In this document: positions 1 to 9,093 of the stretch, in pieces
How the letters are laid out: each line of letters starts with the position of its first letter
Position numbering within the stretch: the first letter of the stretch is position 1
Origin: Prevotella sp. E9-3
GTDB lineage: Bacteria; Bacteroidota; Bacteroidia; Bacteroidales; Bacteroidaceae
Length of the DNA stretch: 64,000 nucleotides
Assembly: GCF_022024015.1 (NCBI RefSeq)
Contig: NZ_CP091786.1
Location: 248,001 to 312,000 of the forward strand
Direction of reading: 5' to 3'
Made by a program: the position numbers and the translations under genes
The notes under the pieces: generated by a model
What the model was told of the DNA's origin: nothing
The model's database searches: none
Seen by the model: the letters and a program-made list of their open reading frames with translations, nothing else

Positions 1-300
1 CATAAAGGCTCGTTGAAGAATTTTTTGGGCTCCAAACCGAAGAAAAAAGATATTCACGAGTATTCTACCGACCGTCAGGTGTCGCGTGTCACCCCTCGCA
101 CATTCATAGCCCTGAGCGATGACGATACTGTTGTGCTGCCTATGAACGGTGCCAATTTCTATATGGAGTGCTATCGCCATGATGTGGCTGCCTCCCTTCA
201 TATTTATCCCACTGGCGGTCACGGATGGGGCTATCGAGCCTCGTTCGACTTCCACCTCGAAATGCTCAGCGAGTTGAAAGCCTGGCTGAAGAGTTTCTGA
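1..300 (+). CDS. Alpha/beta hydrolase (esterase-like), C-terminal part
   Basis: This is the 3' end of a gene that starts left of the window; the frame is open from base 1. The visible 99 residues match the end of an alpha/beta hydrolase of the acetyl-esterase/dienelactone-hydrolase type. The stretch SDDDTVVLPMNGANFY is where the catalytic Asp of that family lies, and YPTGGHGWG carries the catalytic His. The nucleophile Ser elbow is outside the window. In Bacteroidales such proteins often remove acetyl or other acyl groups from plant glycans, but the substrate cannot be read from this piece. The gene converges with the next one, 31 bases away. Confidence 0.75.
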   Translation, partial: HKGSLKNFLGSKPKKKDIHEYSTDRQVSRVTPRTFIALSDDDTVVLPMNGANFYMECYRHDVAASLHIYPTGGHGWGYRASFDFHLEMLSELKAWLKSF

Positions 301-331
301 ATTGCGGGTGCCCAGAATTGACGGGTAGCCT

Positions 332-1267
332 CTAATTCAACACCATTTTTTTAGTGGTTCCATCGCTCATGCGGATAATGTTCAGACCACGACTTGGATT
401 GTTGAGTTTCTTGCCGTTCACTCCGAACCATTCTACCTCTTCGTTGTCATTGCTTTCATTTTTCTCAATGCGTATAAGCTTGAGATTGGTATTCTGCTTG
501 TCGAACTGATAGATGAAATAGTGGTTGTAACCAGCTTCAACGGCATAACTCTTTATGTCGTATGGAGTAGCTGAATATAAATCGATGTCCTTTTTTATGG
601 TGGTGGGATATACCTCATTCAATGCGCTGACCACAATATATGCCAGGTCCTCAACCTCTAAATAGTTTAGTGATACATAAGAACAGTAATAAGGGAATGT
701 GGTCGATGAAATAACATTCCCATCCCAATCTACGATTTGAAATCCTGTGGCCAGCTTGGAATAATAGTTACTGACATACGATGGCTTTCCGGCAATGCCT
801 GTCAGACTTTCACTAAACGTTGAAACACTATGTGAATTGAGAAAAACGTCATTGTTGACCTTGAAGAAAAATAATTTCTCCGCATCGCCTTCATAGAACT
901 GTGTGAAATTGAAGATTGAAAAATCATACTTGTTTACATCGTAGAGGTTGCTGTTTGATGTCCAACTCTTCGTGTAAAATTTCTGGTCTTGTGAATCATA
1001 TTCGTAACTCCTTGAGGCTGTTGTAGTCCCTGTCTGTAACTTGCTTTGGCCTGCATCGTGCGCTTCAAGTAGGTTCCATTCCTTATCATAAATCTTTGTG
1101 GCATGAGTGCCATAACCAATAATCTTGTCCTTGATCACCAAAAAATTGTATTGGTTGTTATCAACAATTTTCTTAAATACCGTGTTGTTTTCTGTCTGTG
1201 CCGACAAAGATGTGGAACAAAGAACGGTACTGATGAAGCATAGAGTTTGAAGAAAAAAATGTTTCAT
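332..1267 (-). CDS. Secreted protein of unknown function with C-terminal surface-type tail
   Basis: The protein has 311 residues. I chose the ATG at 1267 because it is followed directly by a signal peptide (MKHFFLQTLCFISTVLCSTS, then LSAQ) and lies just downstream of a strong promoter; an in-frame start 32 codons earlier would overlap that promoter. The body is rich in aromatic and beta-strand-like segments and I recognise no domain. The end (EWFGVNGKKLNNPSRGLNII followed by a short basic strand) resembles the C-terminal tails of many Prevotella secreted proteins, as in the genes at 9541 and 34333. Probably exported to the periplasm or surface. It follows the capA-like gene but has its own promoter. 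Confidence 0.7.
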   Translation of the reverse strand: MKHFFLQTLCFISTVLCSTSLSAQTENNTVFKKIVDNNQYNFLVIKDKIIGYGTHATKIYDKEWNLLEAHDAGQSKLQTGTTTASRSYEYDSQDQKFYTKSWTSNSNLYDVNKYDFSIFNFTQFYEGDAEKLFFFKVNNDVFLNSHSVSTFSESLTGIAGKPSYVSNYYSKLATGFQIVDWDGNVISSTTFPYYCSYVSLNYLEVEDLAYIVVSALNEVYPTTIKKDIDLYSATPYDIKSYAVEAGYNHYFIYQFDKQNTNLKLIRIEKNESNDNEEVEWFGVNGKKLNNPSRGLNIIRMSDGTTKKMVLN

Positions 1268-1291
1268 AAGATATTCTATTGATATGTGGGG

Positions 1292-1322
1292 CAAAGATAT
1301 AGAAAAAAGATGACTTAACAAA
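1292..1322 (-). promoter_or_regulatory. Bacteroidetes-type promoter for the secreted protein gene
   Basis: On the minus strand TTTG (1319-1322) is followed after 19 bases by TATCTTTG (1292-1299), which fits the Bacteroidetes sigma-ABfr consensus TTTG-N19-21-TAnnTTTG. It lies 25 bases before the chosen ATG. Confidence 0.7.
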
Positions 1323-1346
1323 GAATTCGTTTTAATAATCACTTTT

Positions 1347-2333
1347 TTAGCGATTATCTTCAACTACTGGGACGCAGTTGTTGATGACAATAGGGATGGT
1401 GGTTGTCTCCATGCCTTTTTCTGTAATTATCAGCTTTACCATGCATGCCTTTGAGTTCAGCGGTTTCGGTTGATCAAAGATGAAGTTGCCGATGCTGTAG
1501 TAAATTGCTTTTCCCTTGTATTGCTCAATGGTTTGCAGGGTGTGAGTGTGGTGGCAGACGAGTGCGTCGGCACCAGCATCTATCAGTCGGTGGGCTTCCA
1601 GTCGCTGACGGGGAACAGGCTTGAGTGTGTGTTCAGCGCCCCAGTGTAGAGAAACGATGATGACGGCTGTAGGGTCGCTGTTCCTTAGCTGGTGTACGCG
1701 TGCGAGCAGCGAGTCCATCGGCTGCTGACTCACGCAGGCTTTCTCCGGAAGGAAAGCCCAGTTTTCCAAAGCCATCTGTAGCGAAGTGATGAGCCATACC
1801 TTTCGCGGACTGTTTAGGAGCAGTACTGGCTGAGCCGCTTCCTGCATGTTGCTGCCGGCTCCCACAGGGGTGATGCCGGCTGCAAGGATGTTCTTGTATG
1901 TGTCCATCAATCCTTCGCGCCCTTGGTCGATGGAGTGGTTGTTGGCTAAATTCAGGTGTGTGAACCTATGGCGGCGCAGGGCCAGCAGATATTCCGGTTC
2001 GCCTCGGAAGATGAAGCGCTTATAGACGGGTGCCTTTATCGTTGTGGCCGGACATTCCAGATTGCCCACTACCACATCGGCAGAACGCAATACAGAGTCA
2101 ACGCTCTGTGAGAAGAGAGCGTCAACTCCGTTTTTGTCAATCGCACGGCGCACCCCACGATCCAGAAGAATATCGCCGGTGAAAAGAATAGTCCCCCCTT
2201 CGGCCCCCGAGGGGGCCACTATAGACTGACTCACTAAAGAAGTCCCCTCGGGGACAGCATGGGGGGCTAGAACCTCTGGGGCCGAAGGAAGGACCATTAA
2301 ACTAACAACCAGTGCTATAAAAGAACTTATCAT
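1347..2333 (-). CDS. CapA-family (poly-gamma-glutamate synthesis type) metallophosphatase-like protein
   Basis: The protein has 328 residues and resembles the CapA/PgsA family, whose fold is that of calcineurin-like phosphoesterases. The expected motifs run in order: LFTGDILLDRG near residue 50, VVGNLECP, LANNHSIDQGREGL, IVSLHWGAEH, ALVCHHTHTLQ and YSIGNFIFDQ; the Asp, Asn and His residues of the metal site are present. A hydrophobic N-terminus (MISSFIALVVSLMVLPSAPE) suggests export. Residues of roughly 15-46 are encoded by a GC-rich palindromic repeat, so this linker is probably not ancestral. The start overlaps the end of the upstream DUF3160 gene by 32 bases, which suggests translational coupling. 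Family members act in capsule or polyglutamate export, but no capsule genes are nearby, so the role here is open. Confidence 0.85.
   Translation of the reverse strand: MISSFIALVVSLMVLPSAPEVLAPHAVPEGTSLVSQSIVAPSGAEGGTILFTGDILLDRGVRRAIDKNGVDALFSQSVDSVLRSADVVVGNLECPATTIKAPVYKRFIFRGEPEYLLALRRHRFTHLNLANNHSIDQGREGLMDTYKNILAAGITPVGAGSNMQEAAQPVLLLNSPRKVWLITSLQMALENWAFLPEKACVSQQPMDSLLARVHQLRNSDPTAVIIVSLHWGAEHTLKPVPRQRLEAHRLIDAGADALVCHHTHTLQTIEQYKGKAIYYSIGNFIFDQPKPLNSKACMVKLIITEKGMETTTIPIVINNCVPVVEDNR
2197..2288 (+). repeat. GC-rich palindromic element inside the capA-like coding sequence
   Basis: The ends are an 11-bp inverted repeat, CCTTCGGCCCC (2197-2207) and GGGGCCGAAGG (2278-2288). Inside lie two further palindromes: GGCCCCCGAGGGGGCC (2202-2217) and GTCCCCTCGGGGAC (2242-2255). 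The element is read as codons of the CapA-like protein without breaking the frame. The sequence differs from the CCCCCTAAGTTAGGGGG family at 41676 and 50206. Confidence 0.7.
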
Positions 2334-4713
2334 TGGGCGTGGGGTTCTTCTTCAGTGGCACCAGAATGTCGTTCATCCATTGGGGAACACCCTTGCGAGG
2401 ATGACTCTTCAGGTGGTGCTGCCACTCTTCATCGTTGAGGCGCTGCTCGTTGGAAGGACGGGTAAACTCACGGTAGCTCAGTACGGCACCGCGAGTGAGG
2501 TAGAGATATCCGCCTATCTCAACCACCACGTAAATCTCGTCGGCCTGTCCTACACCGGCATAAAGGATGCTTTTGTTGGGATTGTTGTCGGCATTGGCTG
2601 TATATACATCAGCCACGAGAGCGGTGTTGCGATCGGGGCCCTGCACATCCTCCCAGCCCATCAGATACTGGTCGGGCTCACGAATCAGGTCGAGCGAGAT
2701 GTTCTCAAACATGGCACCGATACATTTCAGATGGTCGTACTCGCTGTCGCTGAGCACTTTGTTCTCCAGTTCCTTCTTGCTGACATTGAGCAGGAACTCG
2801 GCATGCTCACGCAGTCCGTTGGTGGCATTCTTCATCTTCTCGGTCAGCATGTCGTGTCGCTTCAGAAGCATCTCGGTGACGGCGAGCAGGTCGATAGCTT
2901 TCTGCCAGAATCCGATATTCGGTTCCACGTAGGCCTTTACCACAGGCTCGGGGGGACCGCCACCGCCACACTCCGCTCCCATGGGCTGTTTGGCATAGAG
3001 AATGGCATTGTGTTTCAGTTCGGCCCAAGAAGAGAGGGCGCTGTTCAGCGATTTCTTGTCCCATTCGGGCGTGAGCATGAAATAGGGGGCGTTCTCGGGG
3101 GTGTCGTTGATGGTTTTCAGAGCCGACAGCCAACGGGTGGCAATGGTTCCCTCCCAGTTGATGGAGTCCATACGGGCCTTCATCTTCTTCATCATCGGCT
3201 CAAAGCCTTTCCATTTCTGCCCTTCAGCCATCAGCAGTTTCTCGGCCGCTGTGACTCCCATGGCGCTCATCACATCGAGACCTTCGGGAACGGCACGCTG
3301 AGAGGGCTCACTCATGTAATCGACCATTTCCTGCAACACCTCAGCATCAGGCTGATAGCGCTGGGGCATCAGGCGCACCTTGTTACGTCCTGAACGTAGG
3401 AATTTTGGGCGTATGCGGGTCTGTTTTTCTGCGATTTCATCGACGATTCTGCCCAATTCGTTCGGATCGACCTCACATGTTTCCATGATGTCCAACTGGC
3501 TTATTTGCATGATGCTGACATCGTCGGGGTGCCCCATGAGGAAGTCCATGGGTTCGGTCAGTTTTTTATAGATAGTCCTGAATTTCGAGTTGTTGATGAG
3601 TTCGGAAGCCAAGATGCTGACCTTGAGCATGTCAAAAGGAACATCTGTTCTGAATGGAACGGTTTGCAGCCACATCATGGTGCGGAAATAACGCTTCAGC
3701 GCATCGTTGCGAGTGTAATGGCCGCGGGGACGGAACAGACTGTATTCGAACATGGCGTTTGTGTAGCCCAAAAACTCGGAAAAGTCGTTCTCGCTCTTCA
3801 TTGCACGCTCATATTCAGCCAATGCATCGGTATTGCCTTTGGGGGCCTGTTCGTGCAGAAGCGCATTGGCCACAGCAAAATAGGTGGTGAGCCATGAAGC
3901 GGCTTTAGGGGTGTCGTAAACGTCGTTGTTGTTGAGCGACTTGCCGGCAAATGCTTTCTGTCCTTCCTGGCAGAACTCGTCCAGGAGTGACATGAACTTG
4001 TGTTCCTCTACTTCGCGCAGCATGCAGTCGATATACAGGTGAAACAACTGCAGGTACAGGTCGGTGGTCACGAAGTTGGGCATATTGGCATAGTCGTTCT
4101 TCTCATAGACATGGAACAACTGCTGGTGATCGGCCGGCACAATGGCAAAACCGTTCTCGGCCAGCTTTTGTTGAAGTTCGGCAACAAACTCAGTCAGTTG
4201 GCGAGGGTTCAACAGGTTCTGCATGTTCACACGATAACCCTCGGGCACATCGAAGTTGTGTTTCAGCAGTTCCGCCTCGCGCTCTTTCAACTTCTCAATA
4301 AAGGCTAACTGCTCTTTGGTGTAGGGAATGGCATCGTCGCGTACAGAACGATAGAATTCATCGCGCCACGGCTCGTCCTTGATAGGTTCCACCTCCTTGA
4401 TGTAGCGGGGATCGTCCCAGAATACCCACTGAAGGGAGTCGTACCAGGTAGTGGTTTGGAAAATGCCGCGCAGATAGGCATCACGGAAGGGATAGCCCAC
4501 GCGTGCGGCAAAGCCGTTGCGCAGGATGCGGCAGTCGGCGAGCGATAGTTGCGAGATGTCTTGTGTGATGTCGATGGTGTCGATGAAACTCTCCACGTCG
4601 AGGACAGTAGGTTCTACCAGTGCCTCGGGAGGAAGCGCTTGTTTCGTCGGCGAGGCACAGGCTGCAAATAAGGCGGCAGCAAATGCCCAAATCAAGTTTT
4701 TTGTTTTTCGCAT
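2302..4713 (-). CDS. DUF3160 domain lipoprotein
   Basis: The protein has 803 residues and starts with a lipoprotein signal (MRKTKNLIWAFAAALFAACA; the lipobox Cys is residue 19). The body, from about residue 130 on, fits the DUF3160 family, including PNFVTTDLYLQLFHLYIDCM, PEWDKKSLNSALSSWAELKH and the glycine-rich AECGGGGPPEP stretch. The function of the family is unknown; members are large, mostly helical, cell-envelope proteins. The gene overlaps the capA-like gene by 32 bases and lies 83 bases downstream of the FG-GAP-like gene, so all three are probably one transcript. I saw no promoter in the 83-base gap. The assignment rests on recalled family pattern. Confidence 0.75.
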   Translation of the reverse strand: MRKTKNLIWAFAAALFAACASPTKQALPPEALVEPTVLDVESFIDTIDITQDISQLSLADCRILRNGFAARVGYPFRDAYLRGIFQTTTWYDSLQWVFWDDPRYIKEVEPIKDEPWRDEFYRSVRDDAIPYTKEQLAFIEKLKEREAELLKHNFDVPEGYRVNMQNLLNPRQLTEFVAELQQKLAENGFAIVPADHQQLFHVYEKNDYANMPNFVTTDLYLQLFHLYIDCMLREVEEHKFMSLLDEFCQEGQKAFAGKSLNNNDVYDTPKAASWLTTYFAVANALLHEQAPKGNTDALAEYERAMKSENDFSEFLGYTNAMFEYSLFRPRGHYTRNDALKRYFRTMMWLQTVPFRTDVPFDMLKVSILASELINNSKFRTIYKKLTEPMDFLMGHPDDVSIMQISQLDIMETCEVDPNELGRIVDEIAEKQTRIRPKFLRSGRNKVRLMPQRYQPDAEVLQEMVDYMSEPSQRAVPEGLDVMSAMGVTAAEKLLMAEGQKWKGFEPMMKKMKARMDSINWEGTIATRWLSALKTINDTPENAPYFMLTPEWDKKSLNSALSSWAELKHNAILYAKQPMGAECGGGGPPEPVVKAYVEPNIGFWQKAIDLLAVTEMLLKRHDMLTEKMKNATNGLREHAEFLLNVSKKELENKVLSDSEYDHLKCIGAMFENISLDLIREPDQYLMGWEDVQGPDRNTALVADVYTANADNNPNKSILYAGVGQADEIYVVVEIGGYLYLTRGAVLSYREFTRPSNEQRLNDEEWQHHLKSHPRKGVPQWMNDILVPLKKNPTPNDKFFYSTGC

Positions 4714-4796
4714 GGTTTATTGTTTTATGGGTTAGAGTGATTATCTGAGTTTGGATGTACTATAAAGGTTTTTGGGATAGCAGATAAGAGTATCAG

Positions 4797-5372
4797 CTAC
4801 TCATTGAACTTTTTCAGGGCCGTTTCCTTGTCTGTGTTTTTAATGAGGAAGCGCTGGAAGGCGAGTCCAAACCCTTCCCATTGATATTCGGCCACCACAT
4901 AGCGATGGTCGGTAGTGGTCTCCAGACTACGAATGGTTCCTTTTCGGGTCAGTGTTGAGTCGGCGGGAGGCAGATAGCGGAAGTCTTGCAGAATACCCCC
5001 TAATTTTGAACCCATCCATAGTGGGCGAGGCTTTCCGTCAACTTGTTTGAAAATAAAGATTCTTCGTCCTTTTTCTCGATGGAACCGTGTGTTTTTGATA
5101 ACTCCCACCAGTGCGTCAGTTGTTCCGTCGCCATCTACATCGCCCGTGCAGAAACGGTAAACAGGATAAGGCAGTCGGAAGTCGTTTAGGTGGTAGAGGG
5201 AGTCGTGGGTTCTGTGGAGGCGGTATGGGGTAGATGGGGTGGATGGGGTTAATGGGTTTGATGGGTTTGATGGGGTGGATGGGTTTGATGGGGTTAATGG
5301 GCTGGATGAAGAGGGCTGCTGAAAGAGCAGCAACAGCAACAAAAGTACCAATTGAAGATACCATCTAATCAT
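4797..5372 (-). CDS. Small exported protein with FG-GAP/dockerin-like Asp motif
   Basis: The protein has 191 residues from the ATG at 5372; a GTG three codons upstream is in frame but lies in repeat DNA. The order is: hydrophobic export signal (WYLQLVLLLLLLLF), a Pro/Ser/Thr/Asn repeat linker of about 30 residues encoded by simple-sequence DNA, then a compact domain of about 135 residues. This domain contains CTGDVDGDGTTDALVG, an Asp-rich calcium-binding type loop as in FG-GAP repeats, and ends with KNTDKETALKKFNE. Similar small proteins are common in Bacteroidales but have no known function that I can name. It is probably cotranscribed with the DUF4369 gene upstream, whose stop lies 48 bases away. 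Confidence 0.65.
   Translation of the reverse strand: MIRWYLQLVLLLLLLLFQQPSSSSPLTPSNPSTPSNPSNPLTPSTPSTPYRLHRTHDSLYHLNDFRLPYPVYRFCTGDVDGDGTTDALVGVIKNTRFHREKGRRIFIFKQVDGKPRPLWMGSKLGGILQDFRYLPPADSTLTRKGTIRSLETTTDHRYVVAEYQWEGFGLAFQRFLIKNTDKETALKKFNE
5225..5303 (+). repeat. Simple tandem repeat (variants of GGATGGGGTTAATGGGTTTGAT)
   Basis: Degenerate tandem copies of GATGGGGT, TAATGGGT and GATGGGTT fill this stretch. On the minus strand they encode a Pro-Ser/Thr/Asn repeat placed between signal peptide and folded domain of the FG-GAP-like protein. Copy number is likely to vary between strains. Confidence 0.75.
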
Positions 5373-5425
5373 ACCTCTCACCTCTCAATTCTCACCTCTC
5401 ACCTCTCAATTCTCACCTCTCACCT
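5373..5425 (+). repeat. CTCACCTCTCAATTCT intergenic tandem repeat
   Basis: Alternating CACCTCTCACCT and CTCAATTCT units fill the whole gap between two minus-strand genes. The repeat supplies the stop codon (5420-5422) of the DUF4369 gene. No promoter is visible inside. Confidence 0.75.
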
Positions 5426-6562
5426 CAGCATCGCCTTTATCTCCCCCTCAAGGTCCTTCATCTGTGATGAGCGCTTCTGAAGCTGGTTCTGACGGTCGAT
5501 AAGGAAGAACTCAGGTACCTGCTGAACATTGTAGCTATAAGCACTGCCACCCTCGCCGTCGCGAACACAAATCCAAGGCAGGTTTTGGGCCATCTGGCGC
5601 CAGAAATGCTCGTCTTGGTCCAGTGCAACCTGATAGATTTCGAAACCTTCAGCGTGGTATTTGTTGTACAGTTCGCGAAGCATCAGAATGCGCTGGGGAG
5701 AATCCTTCAGCGTGAAAGTATGGAAATCGAGCAGTACCACCTTGCCCTTCAGACTGGTCAGTGTGCGTTCAACTCCGTGATTGTCGGGTAGGGCAATCTC
5801 AATTACACCCGACTCAACAATCTTCGATTCCTCCAGTTGATTCAACTGTTTGGAAGCGATGATACGGCGGTTTTTCATTCCCTCAATGGTGATGTTGTGC
5901 AAGTTCTCTGTGCGCTCGGTTCCCGGATAGAACGAGTCCCAGCAGGTGGCTACAGCAGCAAACACGCGCATGTCGCTCTGGCTGTTCTGTGGGTCGAAGA
6001 GAAGCCATTGTCCCAGCGTTTGAAACAAGGCAAAATAAGATGAGGCTTTTTCCGGCTGACGGAAAATATAGTTTTTGGTCACATCATTCTTATAGTTCTC
6101 AATCAGAGAATTAAGGGAATCCTGTGCCTGTTTCATAGGAACGTTGTGATTGTTCTGCAGGGCGATCACCTGACGGTGCAGCTCCTGCTGTTTCAGCGTC
6201 AGCTGGCGGATGCGCTCGCAGTTTTCCGAACCTTCCACCTCATATCGGGCAGCCATGTTCGGATATTGAGCCTTTACGGTAACCGTCTCGGTAGAATCGA
6301 TGGAAATATTGATGATTTGGTTTTTGATACGAAGGACATAAAACTCCGGACTGCTTTGTCTTTCACCTTTGAAACAGAATTGCCCGTCACTGCCTACCTG
6401 GGTGCTGTCCAGCATTTTCAAACCGGTAAGTGTGGCTTGTTCAAAATAAAGAGTGGAATCCTGGGCGCCCTCAATGGTACCCTCAATAGTGAAAGTTTCC
6501 TTCCTGTCACAGGCCGTCAGTAGCATTGCTGCAGCCGCCAAAAAAAGTAATTTCCTAATCAT
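5420..6562 (-). CDS. DUF4369 / thioredoxin-fold lipoprotein lacking the CxxC site
   Basis: The protein has 380 residues from the ATG at 6562 (MIRKLLFLAAAAMLLTACDR; lipobox Cys about residue 17). An in-frame start nine codons upstream would sit closer to the promoter but breaks the signal peptide. Residues of about 20-110 match DUF4369 (FTIEGTIEGAQDSTLYFEQA), an N-terminal domain common in Bacteroidales thiol-disulfide proteins. From about residue 250 a thioredoxin/TlpA-like fold follows (LKGKVVLLDFHTF, EGFEIYQVALDQD, VQQVPEFFLIDRQN with the cis-Pro). Where TlpA proteins have WCxxC this one reads HTFTLKDSPQRI, with no Cys. It is therefore unlikely to be a disulfide reductase. It may be the first gene of the minus-strand operon reaching to 1347. 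Confidence 0.8.
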   Translation of the reverse strand: MIRKLLFLAAAAMLLTACDRKETFTIEGTIEGAQDSTLYFEQATLTGLKMLDSTQVGSDGQFCFKGERQSSPEFYVLRIKNQIINISIDSTETVTVKAQYPNMAARYEVEGSENCERIRQLTLKQQELHRQVIALQNNHNVPMKQAQDSLNSLIENYKNDVTKNYIFRQPEKASSYFALFQTLGQWLLFDPQNSQSDMRVFAAVATCWDSFYPGTERTENLHNITIEGMKNRRIIASKQLNQLEESKIVESGVIEIALPDNHGVERTLTSLKGKVVLLDFHTFTLKDSPQRILMLRELYNKYHAEGFEIYQVALDQDEHFWRQMAQNLPWICVRDGEGGSAYSYNVQQVPEFFLIDRQNQLQKRSSQMKDLEGEIKAMLR

Positions 6563-6586
6563 GTGTAAAAGTGCGGTTGATGTGTG

Positions 6587-6616
6587 CAAAGGTACGCAAA
6601 AATCATAAAAAACAAA
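6587..6616 (-). promoter_or_regulatory. Promoter for the DUF4369 operon
   Basis: On the minus strand TTTG (6613-6616) is followed after 18 bases by TACCTTTG (6587-6594), about 25 bases before the ATG. Spacing is one base short of consensus. Confidence 0.55.
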
Positions 6617-6656
6617 AATTATTCCAAGTTTATTCTTTTATTTATATATTAATATG

Positions 6657-6664
6657 TATCTTTG
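6657..6664 (+). promoter_or_regulatory. Putative -7 box of the pnp promoter
   Basis: TATCTTTG matches the TAnnTTTG box and lies 36 bases before the pnp ATG, in AT-rich DNA. I found no good TTTG at the expected distance upstream, so only the -7 element is claimed. Confidence 0.45.
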
Positions 6665-6700
6665 CGTGATTTTATTTTATTTTAGATGTTTTAAACAAAG

Positions 6701-9064
6701 ATGAACGTAATTACAAAAACCATTCAATTGGCTGATGGCAGAACCATCACCATTGAGACCGGGAAAGTGGCAAAGCAGGCCGACGGCAGCGTTATGCTGA
6801 AGATGAACAACACCGTACTTCTGGCCACTGTTTGTGCCGCAAAAGATGCAGTTCCCGGAACTGATTTCATGCCTCTGCAGGTGGACTATCGTGAACAGTA
6901 CAGTGCCGCGGGCCGTTTCCCCGGTGGATTTACCAAGCGCGAAGGTAAAGCCTCTGACAATGAAATCCTGACATCGCGTCTTGTGGACCGCGTACTTCGT
7001 CCACTCTTCCCCAGTAACTATCACGCTGAAGTTTTTGTCAATGTCATGTTGCTCTCTGCCGACGGAGTTGACCAGCCCGATGCGCTGGCCGGATTTGCCG
7101 CTTCGGCTGCACTGGCATGTTCAGATATCCCCTTCGAATGCCCCATCAGTGAGGTGCGTGTGGCTCGTGTAAACGGCGAATACGTAATCGACCCCACCTT
7201 CGAGCAGATGAAGGAGGCCGACATGGACATCATGGTAGGTGCTTCTGCCGAGAATATCATGATGGTGGAAGGCGAGATGAAGGAAGTTTCTGAACAGGAT
7301 CTTCTCGGTGCTCTGAAAGCCGCTATGGAGGCTATCAAGCCTATGTGCGAACTGCAGAAAGAGCTCTCTAAGGAACTGGGCAAGGACGTGAAGCGTGAGT
7401 ACAACCACGAGGTGAACGACGAGGCTCTGCGCGAGCGTATGAATAAAGAGCTGTACCAGCCCGCATACGACATCACCAAGCAGGCTCTGCCCAAGCAGGA
7501 CCGTGCCGATGCCTTCGAGAAGATTCTTGAGGACTTCAAGGAGAAGTTCTTTGCTGAGCGTGCTGAACTGGCCGACGATGCAAAGGGCGAAATCAGCGAC
7601 GACGAGTACAGCGCTATGATGGACCGCTACTACCACGATGTAGAGCGTGACGCCATGCGCCGTTGTATCCTCGACGAGGGTATCCGCCTCGACGGTCGTA
7701 AGACCACCGATATCCGCCCCATCTGGTGTGAGGTTTCTACTCTGCCTATGCCTCACGGAAGTGCTATCTTCACTCGTGGTGAGACACAGTCGTTGAGCAC
7801 TTGTACCCTCGGTACCAAGCTCGACGAGAAGATGGTTGACGATGTGCTCGACAAGAGCTATCAGCGCTTCCTGCTGCATTATAACTTCCCTCCATTCTGT
7901 ACTGGTGAGGCTAAGGCTCAGCGCGGCGTAGGCCGTCGTGAGATTGGTCACGGCCATCTGGCATGGCGTGGTCTGAAGGGTCAGATTCCTGAAGACTTCC
8001 CTTACACTGTGCGTCTGGTGTCACAGATCCTTGAGTCAAACGGTTCTTCTTCAATGGCTACCGTATGTGCAGGTACCCTCGCTCTGATGGACGCTGGCGT
8101 TCCCATGAAGAAGCCTGTTTCAGGTATCGCAATGGGTCTGATTAAGAATCCCGGAGAAGATAAGTATGCAGTTCTTTCAGATATCCTCGGTGATGAGGAC
8201 CACCTGGGTGATATGGACTTTAAGACCACCGGTACTAAGGACGGTCTGACAGCTACTCAGATGGATATCAAGTGCGATGGTCTGTCATTCGATATTCTGG
8301 AGAAAGCTCTGATGCAGGCTAAGGCCGGTCGTGAATATATCCTCGGTTGTCTGACTGATACTATTGCTGAGCCCCGTGCCGACTTCAAACCTCAGGTTCC
8401 TCGTATCGTTCAGATCGAGATTCCTAAGGAGTTTATCGGTGCTGTCATTGGCCCTGGCGGTAAGATCATTCAGCAGATGCAGGAAGACACCAAGACCACT
8501 ATCACCATCGATGAGGTTGACGGCGTAGGTAAGGTTCAGGTGAGCGGTCCCGATAAGGATTCTATCGATGCTGCAATGGCCAAGATCAAGGCTATCGTGG
8601 CAATTCCCGAGGTAGGTGAAATCTACGAGGGAACTGTTCGCAGCATTATGCCTTATGGCTGCTTCGTTGAGATTATGCCTGGTAAGGACGGTCTGCTGCA
8701 CATCAGCGAGATTGACTGGAAGCGACTTGAAACTGTTGAAGAGGCAGGTATCAAGGAAGGCGACAAGATCAAGGTGAAGTTGCTCGAAATTGATCCGAAG
8801 ACCGGTAAGTACAAACTCTCACACCGTGTGCTGATTGAAAAGCCCGAGGGTTATGTAGAGCGTCCTGCCCGTGAGCGTCGTGAGCGTCCAGAGCGTGGTG
8901 AGCGTCCTGCACGTGGTGAACGTCGCGAACGTCCTGACCGTGGTGAGCGTCGTCCTCGTCCAGAGCGTGGCGAGCACCGTCAGCAGGAGAACCGCGAGGA
9001 ATTCCACGAGCCCAACAACGAGCCAAAGGATTTCAACGATTCACTCGACCACATGGATTTCTAA
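6701..9064 (+). CDS. pnp: Polyribonucleotide nucleotidyltransferase (PNPase)
   Basis: The protein has 787 residues and is a phosphorolytic 3'-5' exoribonuclease acting in mRNA decay. Two RNase PH-like domains are present (about 1-230, and 330-560 with FTRGETQSL and [12 protein letters not shown]), followed by a KH domain ([16 protein letters not shown], about 580) and an S1 domain ([20 protein letters not shown], about 640-715). After the S1 domain there is a tail rich in Arg, Glu, Gly and Pro, with repeated [17 protein letters not shown] units, ending in an acidic stretch. Such a tail may add RNA binding or mediate assembly. The gene stands alone, with its own promoter region and terminator, and is divergent from the DUF4369 operon. 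Confidence 0.97.
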   Translation: MNVITKTIQLADGRTITIETGKVAKQADGSVMLKMNNTVLLATVCAAKDAVPGTDFMPLQVDYREQYSAAGRFPGGFTKREGKASDNEILTSRLVDRVLRPLFPSNYHAEVFVNVMLLSADGVDQPDALAGFAASAALACSDIPFECPISEVRVARVNGEYVIDPTFEQMKEADMDIMVGASAENIMMVEGEMKEVSEQDLLGALKAAMEAIKPMCELQKELSKELGKDVKREYNHEVNDEALRERMNKELYQPAYDITKQALPKQDRADAFEKILEDFKEKFFAERAELADDAKGEISDDEYSAMMDRYYHDVERDAMRRCILDEGIRLDGRKTTDIRPIWCEVSTLPMPHGSAIFTRGETQSLSTCTLGTKLDEKMVDDVLDKSYQRFLLHYNFPPFCTGEAKAQRGVGRREIGHGHLAWRGLKGQIPEDFPYTVRLVSQILESNGSSSMATVCAGTLALMDAGVPMKKPVSGIAMGLIKNPGEDKYAVLSDILGDEDHLGDMDFKTTGTKDGLTATQMDIKCDGLSFDILEKALMQAKAGREYILGCLTDTIAEPRADFKPQVPRIVQIEIPKEFIGAVIGPGGKIIQQMQEDTKTTITIDEVDGVGKVQVSGPDKDSIDAAMAKIKAIVAIPEVGEIYEGTVRSIMPYGCFVEIMPGKDGLLHISEIDWKRLETVEEAGIKEGDKIKVKLLEIDPKTGKYKLSHRVLIEKPEGYVERPARERRERPERGERPARGERRERPDRGERRPRPERGEHRQQENREEFHEPNNEPKDFNDSLDHMDF

Positions 9065-9093
9065 ATCATAGAAATTCGTAGCTTTATATTCAG

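Noticed and set aside
2380..3393. A 337-codon open frame on the plus strand opposite the DUF3160 gene
   Set aside because: It has no domain, start signal or promoter, and mirrors a well-supported gene on the other strand; GC-skewed codons create such frames.
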